Both the position numbers and the translations under genes were made by a program. From positions 1 through 63,393 of the forward strand of contig NZ_VDUX01000009.1 in assembly GCF_008039565.1 (NCBI RefSeq): 63,393 bases of DNA, read 5' to 3'. Shown one piece after another: positions 17,876 through 25,907 of this stretch (within the stretch, counting starts at the first letter, position 1; each line of letters opens with the position of its first letter). This stretch comes from Aeromicrobium terrae. GTDB taxonomy: Bacteria > Actinomycetota > Actinomycetes > Propionibacteriales > Nocardioidaceae. The notes under the pieces are model-generated. The model had not been told where the DNA came from. It saw only the letters and a list, made by a program, of their open reading frames with translations, and ran no database searches.

Positions 17876-18600
17876 CGCGCACCCTGGCCACCGCCCGCCG
17901 CGTGCTGCAGCAGCTGTCGCACGACCGCCGCAGCGTCGCCCTCATCGTGCTGATGCCGTCGGTCCTGCTGCTGGTGTTCCGGTACGTCTACGACTCAGCC
18001 CCCGTGGTCTTCGACCGCGTCGGCCCGCAGATGCTCGGCCTCTTCCCGCTGATCATCATGTTCCTGATCACCTCGGTGACGATGGTCCGCGAGCGGACGT
18101 CGGGAACGCTGGAGCGACTGCTGACCACGCCGCTGCAGCGCGGCGAGTTCATCGGCGGGTACGCGCTCGCGTTCGGCGTCGCCGCCCTGGTGCAGTCCCT
18201 GGTCAGCTCGGCCGTCGCCATCTGGTGGCTGGGCCTCGACGTGGAGATCCCGTGGGCGATCGTGCTCTTCGCGATCCTCGACGCCGTGCTGGGCACCGCG
18301 CTCGGCCTGCTGATGTCGGCGTTCGCCGCCACGGAGTTCCAGGCCGTGCAGTTCATGCCGCTGGTGGTCGTGCCGCAGATCCTGCTGTGCGGGCTGCTCC
18401 AGCCGCGCGACATGATGCCTCGTGTGCTCGAGGTGATCTCCGACGTCCTCCCGCTGAGCTATGCGACCGACGCCTTCTCCGAGCTCGCCACCGCGGACGG
18501 GTTCAACGCGACGATGACCCGCGATCTCGGGCTGCTGCTCGGATTCGTCGTGGCGTCCATCGCGCTGGCGTCGCTGACCCTGCGGCGGCGCACGGCATGA
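17872..18600 (+). CDS. ABC-2 type transporter permease
   Basis: 242-residue integral membrane protein with about six helices. It shows the ABC-2 hallmarks: an early helix (VALIVLMPSVLLLVFRYVY), the coupling segment VRERTSGTLERLLTTPLQRGEF, and a late helix before LPLSYATDAF. It pairs with the ATPase just upstream (ATGA overlap) and overlaps the TetR gene downstream in the same way. The complex is predicted to export a hydrophobic compound; the cargo is unknown. Confidence 0.92.
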   Translation: MTRTLATARRVLQQLSHDRRSVALIVLMPSVLLLVFRYVYDSAPVVFDRVGPQMLGLFPLIIMFLITSVTMVRERTSGTLERLLTTPLQRGEFIGGYALAFGVAALVQSLVSSAVAIWWLGLDVEIPWAIVLFAILDAVLGTALGLLMSAFAATEFQAVQFMPLVVVPQILLCGLLQPRDMMPRVLEVISDVLPLSYATDAFSELATADGFNATMTRDLGLLLGFVVASIALASLTLRRRTA

Positions 18601-19181
18601 CAACCCGCAGAAGAGGGCGTCCGGCGGCGGGATCGTCGCCGGACACCCGCGCGGCGATCCTGGCTGCTGCCCGCAGCCAGTTCGCCGCGCGCGGGTTCAA
18701 CGGAGCGTCCATGCGCTCGATCGCGAAGGAGGCCGGCGTCGACGCCAGCCTGATCAGTCACTACTTCGGCGACAAGGCCCAGCTGCTCGTCGCCACGATG
18801 CAGCTGCCGATCAACCCGCTGGAGAAGGTCCAGGGCGTGCTGGCCGGCGAGCTCGACGGCATGGGCGAACGGCTGATCGCGACGTTCCTCGGCGCCTGGG
18901 ACCCGCACCGCGAGGTGTTCAGCACGATGGTCCGCTCCACCCTCGGCGGTCCCGACCCGCACGCCACGCCGGTCTTCCAGCTCGCCCAGAACGTCGTCGT
19001 CGCTGGGGTCCGCGACCGGATCCCCGGCACGGACGCCCACGTCCGCGCCACGATGGTCGCGTCGCAGATCGTGGGACTGGCCGTGATGCGCTACGTCCTC
19101 GAGCTCGAGCCGATCGCGTCGGCCGAGCCCGAGGACGTCGCGCGCCTCTACGGGGCAGCGGTTCAGACGCTGCTCGGCTGA
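18597..19181 (+). CDS. TetR/AcrR family transcriptional regulator
   Basis: 194-residue repressor. The HTH lies at residues about 17-62 (RAAILAAARSQFAARGFNGASMRSIA, then ASLISHYFGDK), followed by a helical ligand-binding domain. It is the third gene of the exporter operon (4-base overlap with the permease). The dyad at the operon promoter is its probable target, and the exporter's cargo is its probable ligand. The last 19 bases overlap the convergent membrane protein gene. Confidence 0.92.
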   Translation: MTTRRRGRPAAGSSPDTRAAILAAARSQFAARGFNGASMRSIAKEAGVDASLISHYFGDKAQLLVATMQLPINPLEKVQGVLAGELDGMGERLIATFLGAWDPHREVFSTMVRSTLGGPDPHATPVFQLAQNVVVAGVRDRIPGTDAHVRATMVASQIVGLAVMRYVLELEPIASAEPEDVARLYGAAVQTLLG

Positions 19182-19837
19182 CGCAGCCGCGGCGCCGACC
19201 AGGCGTCCCGAGGCGTGCGGTGGATCTCCCGCGCGATCGCGCCGAAGGCGAGCACCACGAGGACGGCCGACAGGTACGACGCGCTGTCGCTGAGGCCCGT
19301 GCCGACGAACTCGACCACGATGAACAGCCAGACGACGACCGGCATCCAGCGCGGGACCACGCGCGTGCGGAACAGCGCGATCGACAGCAGCAGCATGCCG
19401 AGCACCGTGCCGACGAGACCGAGCATCGCGAAGAGCATGATCGGCGTCGACTCGATCCGGTCGACGAGCGTGGCGTACTGCGCCCGGTCGTCTGGATGCG
19501 AGGCCATCACGACGTAGGTGAGCGAGATGCCTCCGAAGACGGCGTGCCCGAACGTCCCCACGATGCCGAGCGACCCGCCGAGGTTGGACAGCGCGGGAGA
19601 CCGCTCGCGCAGGAGGTGGGCGATTCCGAGCACGCCGGCCACCAGCGGCAGCTGGGCGGCGACGAACAAGGCCGCCGACGTGGCTGCCGCAGCGCCGCCG
19701 TCGTCGATGGCCGTGAGCCGTGCCGCGGCCCCGGACGGGAAGGCCGGCGCGAGCATCACCGAGACGGCCGAGAGCACGGCGTTGAGCAGAAGTCCGAGCG
19801 CGGCCACGTCGCGGCGGAACAGGGCGGTGTCCTTCAT
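19163..19837 (-). CDS. Integral membrane protein, DUF4386-like, seven-helix type
   Basis: 224-residue membrane protein with about six to seven hydrophobic helices. Blocks such as VAALGLLLNAVLSAVSVMLA, HAVFGGISLTYVVMA and MLFAMLGLVGTVLGMLLLS resemble the DUF4386/DUF998-like group; that assignment is tentative. A GGAGA SD precedes the ATG at 19837; an in-frame ATG at 19849 is the alternative. It is divergent from the two-component system, whose control region it shares, so it is a natural candidate target of that system. Confidence 0.65.
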   Translation of the reverse strand: MKDTALFRRDVAALGLLLNAVLSAVSVMLAPAFPSGAAARLTAIDDGGAAAATSAALFVAAQLPLVAGVLGIAHLLRERSPALSNLGGSLGIVGTFGHAVFGGISLTYVVMASHPDDRAQYATLVDRIESTPIMLFAMLGLVGTVLGMLLLSIALFRTRVVPRWMPVVVWLFIVVEFVGTGLSDSASYLSAVLVVLAFGAIAREIHRTPRDAWSAPRLRQPSSV

Positions 19838-19941
19838 GGGGTTCTCCATCGTCGGGTCCCGGCTCGTCCGGGACTCGCCATCAGCCAACGCAGCGCCGGA
19901 GTAGCCCGTCATCGGCGCCGCGTGCCGACCCGATGACCCGA

Positions 19942-20005
19942 AGTTGACTCGACGATCAACTCCAGGACGACCCGCGGAGGGGGTCGCCGAACCTACATTG
20001 GGTTG
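19942..20005 (+). promoter_or_regulatory. Activator-like dyad and leaderless promoter of the two-component operon
   Basis: AGTTGA (19942-19947) and TCAACT (19956-19961) form a perfect 6-bp dyad with an 8-bp centre. The -10 box TACATT (19994-19999) ends 6 nt before the GTG at 20006. No good -35 is visible about 17 bp before it, and the dyad centre lies about 54 bp upstream of the predicted start, both as expected for an activator-dependent promoter. Confidence 0.5.
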
Positions 20006-21154
20006 GTGCTGCAACGACTGGATCGCGCCCGCGTCGCCGACTGGACGCTCGCGGCCGTCGTGACGGTGATCGGCGTGGCGGAGATCTGGATCCCGTTCGA
20101 CTCGCGCGCCGGCGACGGATCCGCGACCGCGTCGACGGTCGTCGTGCTGGTGCTCGGCCTGCTGCTCACCCAACGGCGGACGCACCCGCTGGCGGTGCAG
20201 GTCCTCCTGGTCGTCACCTTGGTGCTCGGCTTCGCCCTGGGCGACCAGTACATCCTGTTCTTCGGAGGACTCGTCCCCATCGGGATCGCCGTGTTCTCCA
20301 CCGCCCGTCACGGCACGGGGCGGGACCCGTTCTACGGCGCGCTCGCCACGGCTGTTCTCCTGCTGGGCGTCGACCTGTTCGTCGAGGAGCTGCAGGAGCC
20401 GGGCGAGATCGTCTTCCACTGGGGCGTCATGACGATCGTGTGGTCGTTCGGCTTCGCCCTGAGCCTGTACGAGCGCCGGACGCAGGCCTCGACGCAGCGC
20501 GCCATCGCGGCCGAGGTGGCCGCGGCCGAGCAGGCCCTGGCCGCCGTCGTCGAGGAACGGACGCGGATCGCCCGCGAGCTGCACGACGTCATCGCGCACG
20601 CGGTGAGCACGATGGTGGTGCAGGCGGGAGCGGCCCAGCAGGTGGTGGCCGACGACCCGGCGTTCGTGGCGCGCGCACTCGAGCACATCCGGACGACCGG
20701 CACCGGCGCGCTCGACGAGATGCGCCGGGTGGTCACCATGCTGCGCGACCCGACGTCCGACGGACCGTTGTCTCCGCAGCCGGGCCTCGCGCGCGTCCCC
20801 GCCCTGCTGGACGACGTCGCGGCCGCCGGGATCGAGACCACGTTGCGGCTGGAGGCGGCTCAGCCACTCCCTGCCGGACTCGACCTTGCGGCATACCGCA
20901 TCGTGCAGGAGGCGCTGACCAACGTCCGACGTCACGCCCGGGCGACCCGCGTCCAGGTCTGCGTCGACCGGGTCGACGGCGAGGTGCGGATCGAGGTGAC
21001 CGACGACGGTCGGGGCGCGACGGCTCCGTCGACCGGCGGCCACGGGCTCGTCGGCATGCGCGAGCGTGCCGCGCTCTACGGCGGGACGGTCGAGACGTCC
21101 TCCGCGCCGACCGGGTTCACCGTCCGGGCGACCCTCCCCGTGGAGGTCTCATGA
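20006..21154 (+). CDS. Sensor histidine kinase (HisKA_3 / NarL-type)
   Basis: 382-residue membrane sensor. The N-terminal 150 residues hold about four to five hydrophobic helices without a large external domain, so the stimulus is probably sensed in the membrane. A short coiled coil leads to the HisKA_3 box RELHDVIAHAVSTMVVQAG with the phosphorylated His. The ATPase domain has DDGRG and GHGLVGMRER. The GTG at 20006 is used because it lies 6 nt after TACATT. It overlaps its response regulator by 4 bases (ATGA). Confidence 0.93.
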   Translation: MLQRLDRARVADWTLAAVVTVIGVAEIWIPFDSRAGDGSATASTVVVLVLGLLLTQRRTHPLAVQVLLVVTLVLGFALGDQYILFFGGLVPIGIAVFSTARHGTGRDPFYGALATAVLLLGVDLFVEELQEPGEIVFHWGVMTIVWSFGFALSLYERRTQASTQRAIAAEVAAAEQALAAVVEERTRIARELHDVIAHAVSTMVVQAGAAQQVVADDPAFVARALEHIRTTGTGALDEMRRVVTMLRDPTSDGPLSPQPGLARVPALLDDVAAAGIETTLRLEAAQPLPAGLDLAAYRIVQEALTNVRRHARATRVQVCVDRVDGEVRIEVTDDGRGATAPSTGGHGLVGMRERAALYGGTVETSSAPTGFTVRATLPVEVS

Positions 21155-21801
21155 CGTCGGTCCTCGTCGTCGACGACCAGGAGCTCGTCCGCACCGGGTT
21201 CGTGCTGATCCTCGAGCGAGCAGGCATGACGGTCGTCGGCGAGGCGGCGGACGGCGTCGAGGCCGTCGAGCTCGCGGAGCAGACCCGGCCCGACGTCGTC
21301 CTGATGGACGTGCGGATGCCCCGACGCGACGGGATCGAGGCCACCCGCCTGGTCCTCGACGTCAGCCCGGAGTCTCGCGTGCTGGCGCTGACGACGTTCG
21401 ACCTCGACGAGTACGTCTTCGCCGCGGTCCGCGCCGGTGCCAGCGGCTTCCTGCTCAAGGACGTCTCCCCCGCCGACCTCGTGCATGCGGTGGAGGTGGT
21501 GGCCCGCGGCGACGCGATGCTCGCGCCCTCCGTGACCGGCCGCCTGCTCGAGCGGTTCTCCGCAGCCCCGCTGCCCGGCGAGCGACCTGACGACCTCCAC
21601 GACCTCTCCGACCGTGAGGTGGAGGTGCTGCGCGCCGTGGCCCGCGGCCGGTCGAACGACGAGATCGCCGCCGAGCTCTACCTCAGCGAGTCCACGGTCA
21701 AGACGTACGTGTCGCGGCTGCTCACCAAGGTCGGCTGCCGCGACCGGGTGCAGCTGGCCGTGCTGGCCTACGAATCCGGGCTCGTCCAGCCCGGCGGCTG
21801 A
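21151..21801 (+). CDS. NarL/LuxR-family response regulator
   Basis: 216-residue regulator. The receiver domain shows VVDDQELVRTGF and the phospho-acceptor Asp in VVLMDVRMPRRDG, then the conserved Thr (ALTTF) and Lys (LLKDVSP). The LuxR HTH at the C-terminus is LSDREVEVLRAVARGRSNDEIA, then STVKTYVSRLLTKVG. It is phosphorylated by the kinase just upstream. The dyad at 19942-19961 is a plausible binding site, shared with the divergent membrane protein gene. The final 34 bases overlap the convergent DUF72 gene. Confidence 0.95.
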   Translation: MTSVLVVDDQELVRTGFVLILERAGMTVVGEAADGVEAVELAEQTRPDVVLMDVRMPRRDGIEATRLVLDVSPESRVLALTTFDLDEYVFAAVRAGASGFLLKDVSPADLVHAVEVVARGDAMLAPSVTGRLLERFSAAPLPGERPDDLHDLSDREVEVLRAVARGRSNDEIAAELYLSESTVKTYVSRLLTKVGCRDRVQLAVLAYESGLVQPGG

Positions 21802-22628
21802 ACGAGGTCGGACAGCCGCTCGGCGAGCGCCATCGCGTCGAACGGCGCCCGCACCTTCATGTCGTTGTCGAAGTAGACGAAGACGTCGGCGCCGTCCTCC
21901 GCCCAGGTGCGGACCTGGCCGGCCCAGGTGTCGAGCGCCTCGTCGTCGTAGCCGCTGGCGTAGAGCTCGGTGTCGCCGTGCAGGCGGACGTAGACGAAGT
22001 CGGACGTGACGTCGCGCAGGAGCGGCCACTTCCCCGCCGTGTCCGCGACGACGAGCCCGACGTCGTGCTCGCGCAGCAGCTCCGGCAACCCGGCGTCGAC
22101 GAACGTGGGGTGCCGCACCTCCAGGCAGTGGCGCATCGGGCGGCCGTCCTCGGCCTCGGTGAGCGCACGGCCGTCGAGGCGCTCGTCGTGCTGCTTCGCG
22201 AGCTCGGCCGCCTCGGTGGTCGTGCGCGGGAGGAGGTCGAAGAACGACGCCAGCCGGCCGGCGTCGAAGCCGAGGGTCGGCGGCAGCTGCCACAGCAGCG
22301 GGCCGAGCGCGGGCCCGAGACCGAGGACCCCGGACGCGAAGAAGTTGGCGAGCGGGGTCTCCACGTCCGCGAGCTTCTTCATGTGCGTGATGAACCGGCC
22401 GCCCTTCACGGCGAAGCAGAACCCGTCGGGCACCTCCGCCCGCCATGAGCGGTAGCTCTCCGGCCGCTGCAGCGCGTAGAACGAGCCGTTGATCTCGATG
22501 CTCGACATCCGCTCGGCGGCGTACCTGAGCTCGTCCTTCTGGCGCAGGCCCTTCGGGTAGAACACCCCGCGCCACGGCGCGTACCGCCAGCCGGAGATCC
22601 CGATCCGCACCCGCCCCGACGTGCCCAT
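21768..22628 (-). CDS. DUF72 domain-containing protein
   Basis: 286-residue cytosolic TIM-barrel-like protein. The start IGISGWRYAPWRGVFYP, then EINGSFYALQRPESYRSW, FAVKGGRFITH, the RHPTF strand and the late VYVRLHG and VFVYFDND segments are the DUF72 landmarks. The family (YecE-like) is widespread and its activity is not established. It is convergent with the response regulator and is followed closely upstream by a membrane protein gene on the same strand. Confidence 0.9.
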   Translation of the reverse strand: MGTSGRVRIGISGWRYAPWRGVFYPKGLRQKDELRYAAERMSSIEINGSFYALQRPESYRSWRAEVPDGFCFAVKGGRFITHMKKLADVETPLANFFASGVLGLGPALGPLLWQLPPTLGFDAGRLASFFDLLPRTTTEAAELAKQHDERLDGRALTEAEDGRPMRHCLEVRHPTFVDAGLPELLREHDVGLVVADTAGKWPLLRDVTSDFVYVRLHGDTELYASGYDDEALDTWAGQVRTWAEDGADVFVYFDNDMKVRAPFDAMALAERLSDLVQPPGWTSPDS

Positions 22629-22629
22629 G

Positions 22630-23253
22630 TCAGAACGTGCTGGCGACGGTCCCGATCAGCGTGAAGACGAGGACCACCACCGAGATCGGCACCAGCCACA
22701 GCGCGGCGACGGTCATCGTCACCGTGGTGCCGATGCGCGGGGGCACGAAGTAGCGCGCCCGGGGCAGGTCGCCGACGCCGTCGATCCAGCGCCCGGTCAT
22801 GCCGACGCCGTTCCAGAGGCCGCGCAGCCGGGAGAAGATCCGCGCACCGCCGCCACCGCCGATCTGCTCGAGCACGCCGCGGGTCTCGTCGACCTTGCCG
22901 CTCAGGCTCACCGCGATGCCCAGCTCGGTGGCCAGCGCCGTGGGCACGGAGGCGGCCTCGAGGGTACGGGCACGCCGCAGACCGAAGGCGCCGGTCACCG
23001 CGGCCATCGCCGCGACGACGACCAGGCCGAGGACGCGCGCCGGTCCGTCGGCCGCGAGGACCAGCAGAAGCGTGGCGACCTCGAACGGGATCGGCGCCAC
23101 CAGGAGCACGAGGGTCGGCAAGCGGAGGACCCGGACCGCGAGCGCGATGACCTGGGCGGCGCGGTCGGCGACCTCCACCGTCCGGCCGTCGACGCGCGAC
23201 GTCATGCCGTCGACCGTGCGGTTCGCACGGGCACCCCAGGACGGTCGGCTCAT
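22630..23253 (-). CDS. Hypothetical membrane protein
   Basis: 207-residue protein of unknown function. Two adjacent hydrophobic stretches lie near residues 45-85 (LPTLVLLVAPIPFEVATLLLV, then VLGLVVVAAMAAV) and one lies at the C-terminus (VAALWLVPISVVVLVFTLIG). The middle is basic and probably cytosolic, with a Gly-rich run. The start at 23253 (MSRPSW) is chosen; codons further upstream run through an intergenic palindrome and look non-coding. It ends one base before the DUF72 start. Confidence 0.6.
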   Translation of the reverse strand: MSRPSWGARANRTVDGMTSRVDGRTVEVADRAAQVIALAVRVLRLPTLVLLVAPIPFEVATLLLVLAADGPARVLGLVVVAAMAAVTGAFGLRRARTLEAASVPTALATELGIAVSLSGKVDETRGVLEQIGGGGGARIFSRLRGLWNGVGMTGRWIDGVGDLPRARYFVPPRIGTTVTMTVAALWLVPISVVVLVFTLIGTVASTF

Positions 23254-23372
23254 CGCGGCGCCGCCGTAGAGAAGAGCAGAGAATACGGCAGCGCCTCGAT
23301 GAGGTGCCGCCTGTTCGCTCGCTGGCGCTCGCTCATGCGTCAACTGTAGGCAGCCCGCACTAGGGTTTCCTG

Positions 23373-24200
23373 GTGGCGATCGTCCTGGCTCTGCTCTCCG
23401 CGGTCGCGTACGGCGTGTCCGACTTCCTCGGCGGCATCTTCTCCAAGACCGCCAGCTCGTGGCAGGTCGCCGTCGTCGGGCAGAGCTCGTCCACGATCAC
23501 CAACGCGACGGCCGGGCTGGTCGTCGGCGGGTCGCCCACCGGATCGGACTGGGCGTGGGGTGCACTCGCCGGGATCGGCGGCGGGTGCGGCGTGGTGTTC
23601 CTCTACCGCGGTCTCGCCGGCGCCCGCATGGGCGTGGTGGCTCCGCTGTCGGCCGTCGGGTGCGCCCTCGTGCCGGTGGCCGTCGGCCTGGTCACCGGCG
23701 ACCGCCCCTCGATGCTGGCCGTCATCGGCATCGTCTGCGCGTTCCCGGCGATGTACCTGATCTCGATGGTGGTCGACGAGGACCCGACCCACCGCGGTGG
23801 CGTGGTCGACGGCATCCTGGCCGGCCTCGGCTTCGGCGCGCTGTTCGCCTGCCTCGGCCAGATGCACGACGACGCCGGGCTGATGCCGCTGGCGCTCGCC
23901 CAGGGAACGTCGGTGTTTGCGGTGATCGGCACGGCCATGGTCTTCCGCCAGGCCTGGGTCCCGCGCACCCGCGCGCCGTACCGCGCCGTGGTGATGGGGC
24001 CGCTCGGTGCCACGGCGCTGGGCGCGTTCACCTACGCGACGCACCACGGCCTGCTGTCCGTCGTCTCGGTGATCGCGGCGCTGTACCCGGCCGGCACCGT
24101 CGTGCTCGCCACCGTCGTGCTGCGGGAGAAGATCCAGCCCTGGCAGGGCGTCGGGCTGGGGCTCGCGGCCGCCGCGGTGAGCCTGGTCGCCATCGGCTGA
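23373..24200 (+). CDS. DMT/EamA family transporter
   Basis: 275-residue membrane protein with about ten short helices in two repeats. The opening VLALLSAVAYGVSDFLGG and the closing helix after VVLREKIQPWQGVGLGLA are the EamA hallmarks. Such carriers export metabolites or amino acids; the cargo is not evident. TAGGGT ends 6 nt before the GTG at 23373, so it is leaderless. The GCTGGCGCTCGC core just upstream resembles parts of other intergenic palindromes in the window. Confidence 0.88.
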   Translation: MAIVLALLSAVAYGVSDFLGGIFSKTASSWQVAVVGQSSSTITNATAGLVVGGSPTGSDWAWGALAGIGGGCGVVFLYRGLAGARMGVVAPLSAVGCALVPVAVGLVTGDRPSMLAVIGIVCAFPAMYLISMVVDEDPTHRGGVVDGILAGLGFGALFACLGQMHDDAGLMPLALAQGTSVFAVIGTAMVFRQAWVPRTRAPYRAVVMGPLGATALGAFTYATHHGLLSVVSVIAALYPAGTVVLATVVLREKIQPWQGVGLGLAAAAVSLVAIG

Positions 24201-24203
24201 CCC

Positions 24204-24240
24204 TTGCGCTCGCATACCCCCCGGGGGTATGGTCCATCGC
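24204..24240 (+). promoter_or_regulatory. CsoR/RcnR-type operator over a leaderless promoter
   Basis: ATACCCCCCGGGGGTAT at 24214-24230 is a perfect 8-bp inverted repeat around one central C, the A/T-capped C/G-tract palindrome bound by CsoR-type copper repressors. TTGCGC (24204-24209), an 18-bp spacer and TATGGT (24228-24233) form the promoter. The operator fills the spacer and the first bases of the -10. The ATG at 24241 follows 7 nt later. Confidence 0.7.
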
Positions 24241-24864
24241 ATGACCGAGCACCACGAGCACCACTCCCACGACCAGGGACACGACCACGACCACGCCATG
24301 GGTGGCCTCAACGCGATGGCGGCCTCCGCCACCCTGCACTGCCTCACCGGCTGTGCGATCGGCGAGATCCTCGGCCTCGTCATCGGCACTGCGGCCGGCT
24401 TCAGCAACGCCTGGACCATCGTCATCTCGGTCGCCCTGGCGTTCTTCTTCGGCTACACGCTGTCGACGTTCCCGCTGCTGCGGGCCGGCCTGGCGCTCGG
24501 CACCGCGCTCACCGTCGTGCTCGCCGCCGACACCCTGTCGATCGCGACGATGGAGGTCGTCGACAACCTCGTCGTGGCCGTCATCCCGGGCGCGATGGAC
24601 GCGGGCCTGGTGAACGACACGTTCTGGCTCAGCATGATGCTCGCCCTCGCCACCGCGTTCGTCGCCGCGTTCCCGGTGAACCGCTACCTGCTCCAGCGCG
24701 GCAAGGGCCACGCCCTCACGCACGAGTACCACCACGGCGCCGCCGAGGTCACCGGTGCGCGACGGTTCATCCCGTCCTTCTCGACCGGCACCCTCGTCTC
24801 GACGCTGGTGGCGTTCATGGCCGGCGGGCTGCTCGTCTCGATCGCCGAGCAGGCGAACCTCTAG
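24241..24864 (+). CDS. DUF4396 family His-rich membrane protein, probable copper-responsive
   Basis: 207-residue membrane protein. Residues 4-18 hold seven His among Asp/Glu (HHEHHSHDQGHDHDH), a typical metal-binding tail. Next comes LHCLTGCAIGE with Cys34 and Cys38, the hallmark start of the DUF4396 fold. About five hydrophobic helices follow; a loop has HEYHHG. The family function is unknown. The promoter carries a CsoR-like palindrome, which together with the His tail and CxxxC motif points to copper (or a similar cation) transport or tolerance. No csoR or copper ATPase gene is in the window, so the repressor would act in trans. The stop codon overlaps the left end of the MITE-like element. 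Confidence 0.78.
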   Translation: MTEHHEHHSHDQGHDHDHAMGGLNAMAASATLHCLTGCAIGEILGLVIGTAAGFSNAWTIVISVALAFFFGYTLSTFPLLRAGLALGTALTVVLAADTLSIATMEVVDNLVVAVIPGAMDAGLVNDTFWLSMMLALATAFVAAFPVNRYLLQRGKGHALTHEYHHGAAEVTGARRFIPSFSTGTLVSTLVAFMAGGLLVSIAEQANL

Positions 24865-25027
24865 GCAGTGTCTGGTGAACCGGCGCAGTCGATCCGGGCG
24901 TCATCCGCGCCCGGCTGACGAGGCCGAGGTCCGAAGCCATACCGGGTGTTGTCTCGCGAGGGCCGAGAACGATGTCAGCCGGGATGCGGGGGCGTCCGGG
25001 CGGCGCGAGGGTTTGCCAGACGCTGCC
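24864..25027. mobile_element. MITE-like element, 164 bp, TA-flanked
   Basis: Terminal inverted repeats of 18 bp at 24864-24881 and 25010-25027 match at 15 positions (GGCAGyGTCTGGyrAACC). Inside, further inverted blocks (around CGGCTGAC and GTCAGCCG) let most of the unit fold. A TA dinucleotide flanks each end (24862-24863 and 25028-25029), as left by Tc1/mariner-IS630-type or some IS5-type transposition. It has no coding capacity. It sits exactly between the stops of two convergent genes; both TAG stops are made of the flanking TA plus the terminal G. Confidence 0.65.
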
Positions 25028-25755
25028 TAGCGAAGCTTGTCGCCGAAGAACTCCAGGACGCGGTCGACGCCCTCCTGCTGCCGGTGCTCGGTCAACGTCG
25101 AGTGCCCGCGACCGGGGAAGTCGACCCGGATGAAGGCGTCGCCGATCTCCCGGGTGAGCGTCTCGAAGCGCGTCCCGGTGGCCACGTCCTTCTCGTAGCG
25201 GAGACCGAGGACGGCACAGCCGCCGGCGGCGCGCTCCTTGACGACCGCGAGGTCCTCGGGCGAGAGGTTGAGGTCCGCCGCTCGCTTCCTCCCGACCGGG
25301 AACGGCAGCGACGGCTGGGCCAGCACGGGTGCCGCCACCGACGTGTCGACCATCATCGCGAGCGCGAACCCGCCGGTGAAGCACATGCCCAGTGCTCCGA
25401 CGCCCGGCCCGCCGAGCTCCTCGTGCAGCGACCGCGCCAGGCTGCGCAGCCAGCCCGCGATCGGCGACGTCCTCCCGGTGGCCATGGTCGTGAACTCCCG
25501 GCTGACGCACACCTTCGGGAACGTCGACAGCATCGACTTCGGCCCCACCGGCGCCTCCGGCGTGCCGAACAGGTGCGGCAGCACCACGGTGAAGCCGGCC
25601 GCCACGACCTCCTCGGCGAACCCGATCACGCTCGGGGTGAGACCGGGGATCTCGTGGATGATGACCACGCCGGGGCCCGAGCCCTTGCGGTACGTCGGGT
25701 ACGTGGTCCCGTCGGCGGTGTGCTCCCCGCGCGTCCAGCTGTCCAGCAACGTCAT
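25027..25755 (-). CDS. Dienelactone hydrolase family protein
   Basis: 242-residue alpha/beta hydrolase. IIHEIPGLTPSVIGFAEEV is the oxyanion region. The nucleophile is in GALGMCFTGG with Cys, as in dienelactone hydrolases. The late RVDFPGRGHSTLTEHR segment supplies the His. Predicted to cleave cyclic or linear esters in the cytosol; substrate unknown. The ATG at 25755 fits the family start. Its stop lies at the edge of the MITE-like element. Confidence 0.88.
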   Translation of the reverse strand: MTLLDSWTRGEHTADGTTYPTYRKGSGPGVVIIHEIPGLTPSVIGFAEEVVAAGFTVVLPHLFGTPEAPVGPKSMLSTFPKVCVSREFTTMATGRTSPIAGWLRSLARSLHEELGGPGVGALGMCFTGGFALAMMVDTSVAAPVLAQPSLPFPVGRKRAADLNLSPEDLAVVKERAAGGCAVLGLRYEKDVATGTRFETLTREIGDAFIRVDFPGRGHSTLTEHRQQEGVDRVLEFFGDKLR

Positions 25756-25785
25756 GCGCCGAGCATGGCAGACCCCGCCCCCTCG

Positions 25786-25895
25786 CTGGTCGAGTAGCCG
25801 CGAGGGACGAGCGGCGTATCGAGACCACGTCCCGCCCAGGTGGTGGTCTCGATACACGCCCAGCTCGCTGGCGCTCGCGGGCGCACTCGACCACC
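25786..25895. repeat. Long imperfect intergenic palindrome
   Basis: Arms of about 43-54 bp at 25786-25828 and 25842-25895 share CTGGTCGAGT and GTATCGAGACCAC in inverted orientation, with imperfect GCGAGCG-type blocks between. It fills the 152-bp gap between two genes on the same strand. It resembles interspersed palindromes of high-GC actinobacteria that I know from memory. It may also stop transcripts leaving the glycosylase gene. Confidence 0.65.
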
Positions 25896-25907
25896 GGGAG
25901 AAGCGAG

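Noticed and set aside
24204..24240. Simple GC hairpin terminator after the DMT transporter gene
   Set aside because: The palindrome is only one base from self-closing with no room for a loop, and it overlaps a good -10; an operator explains it better.
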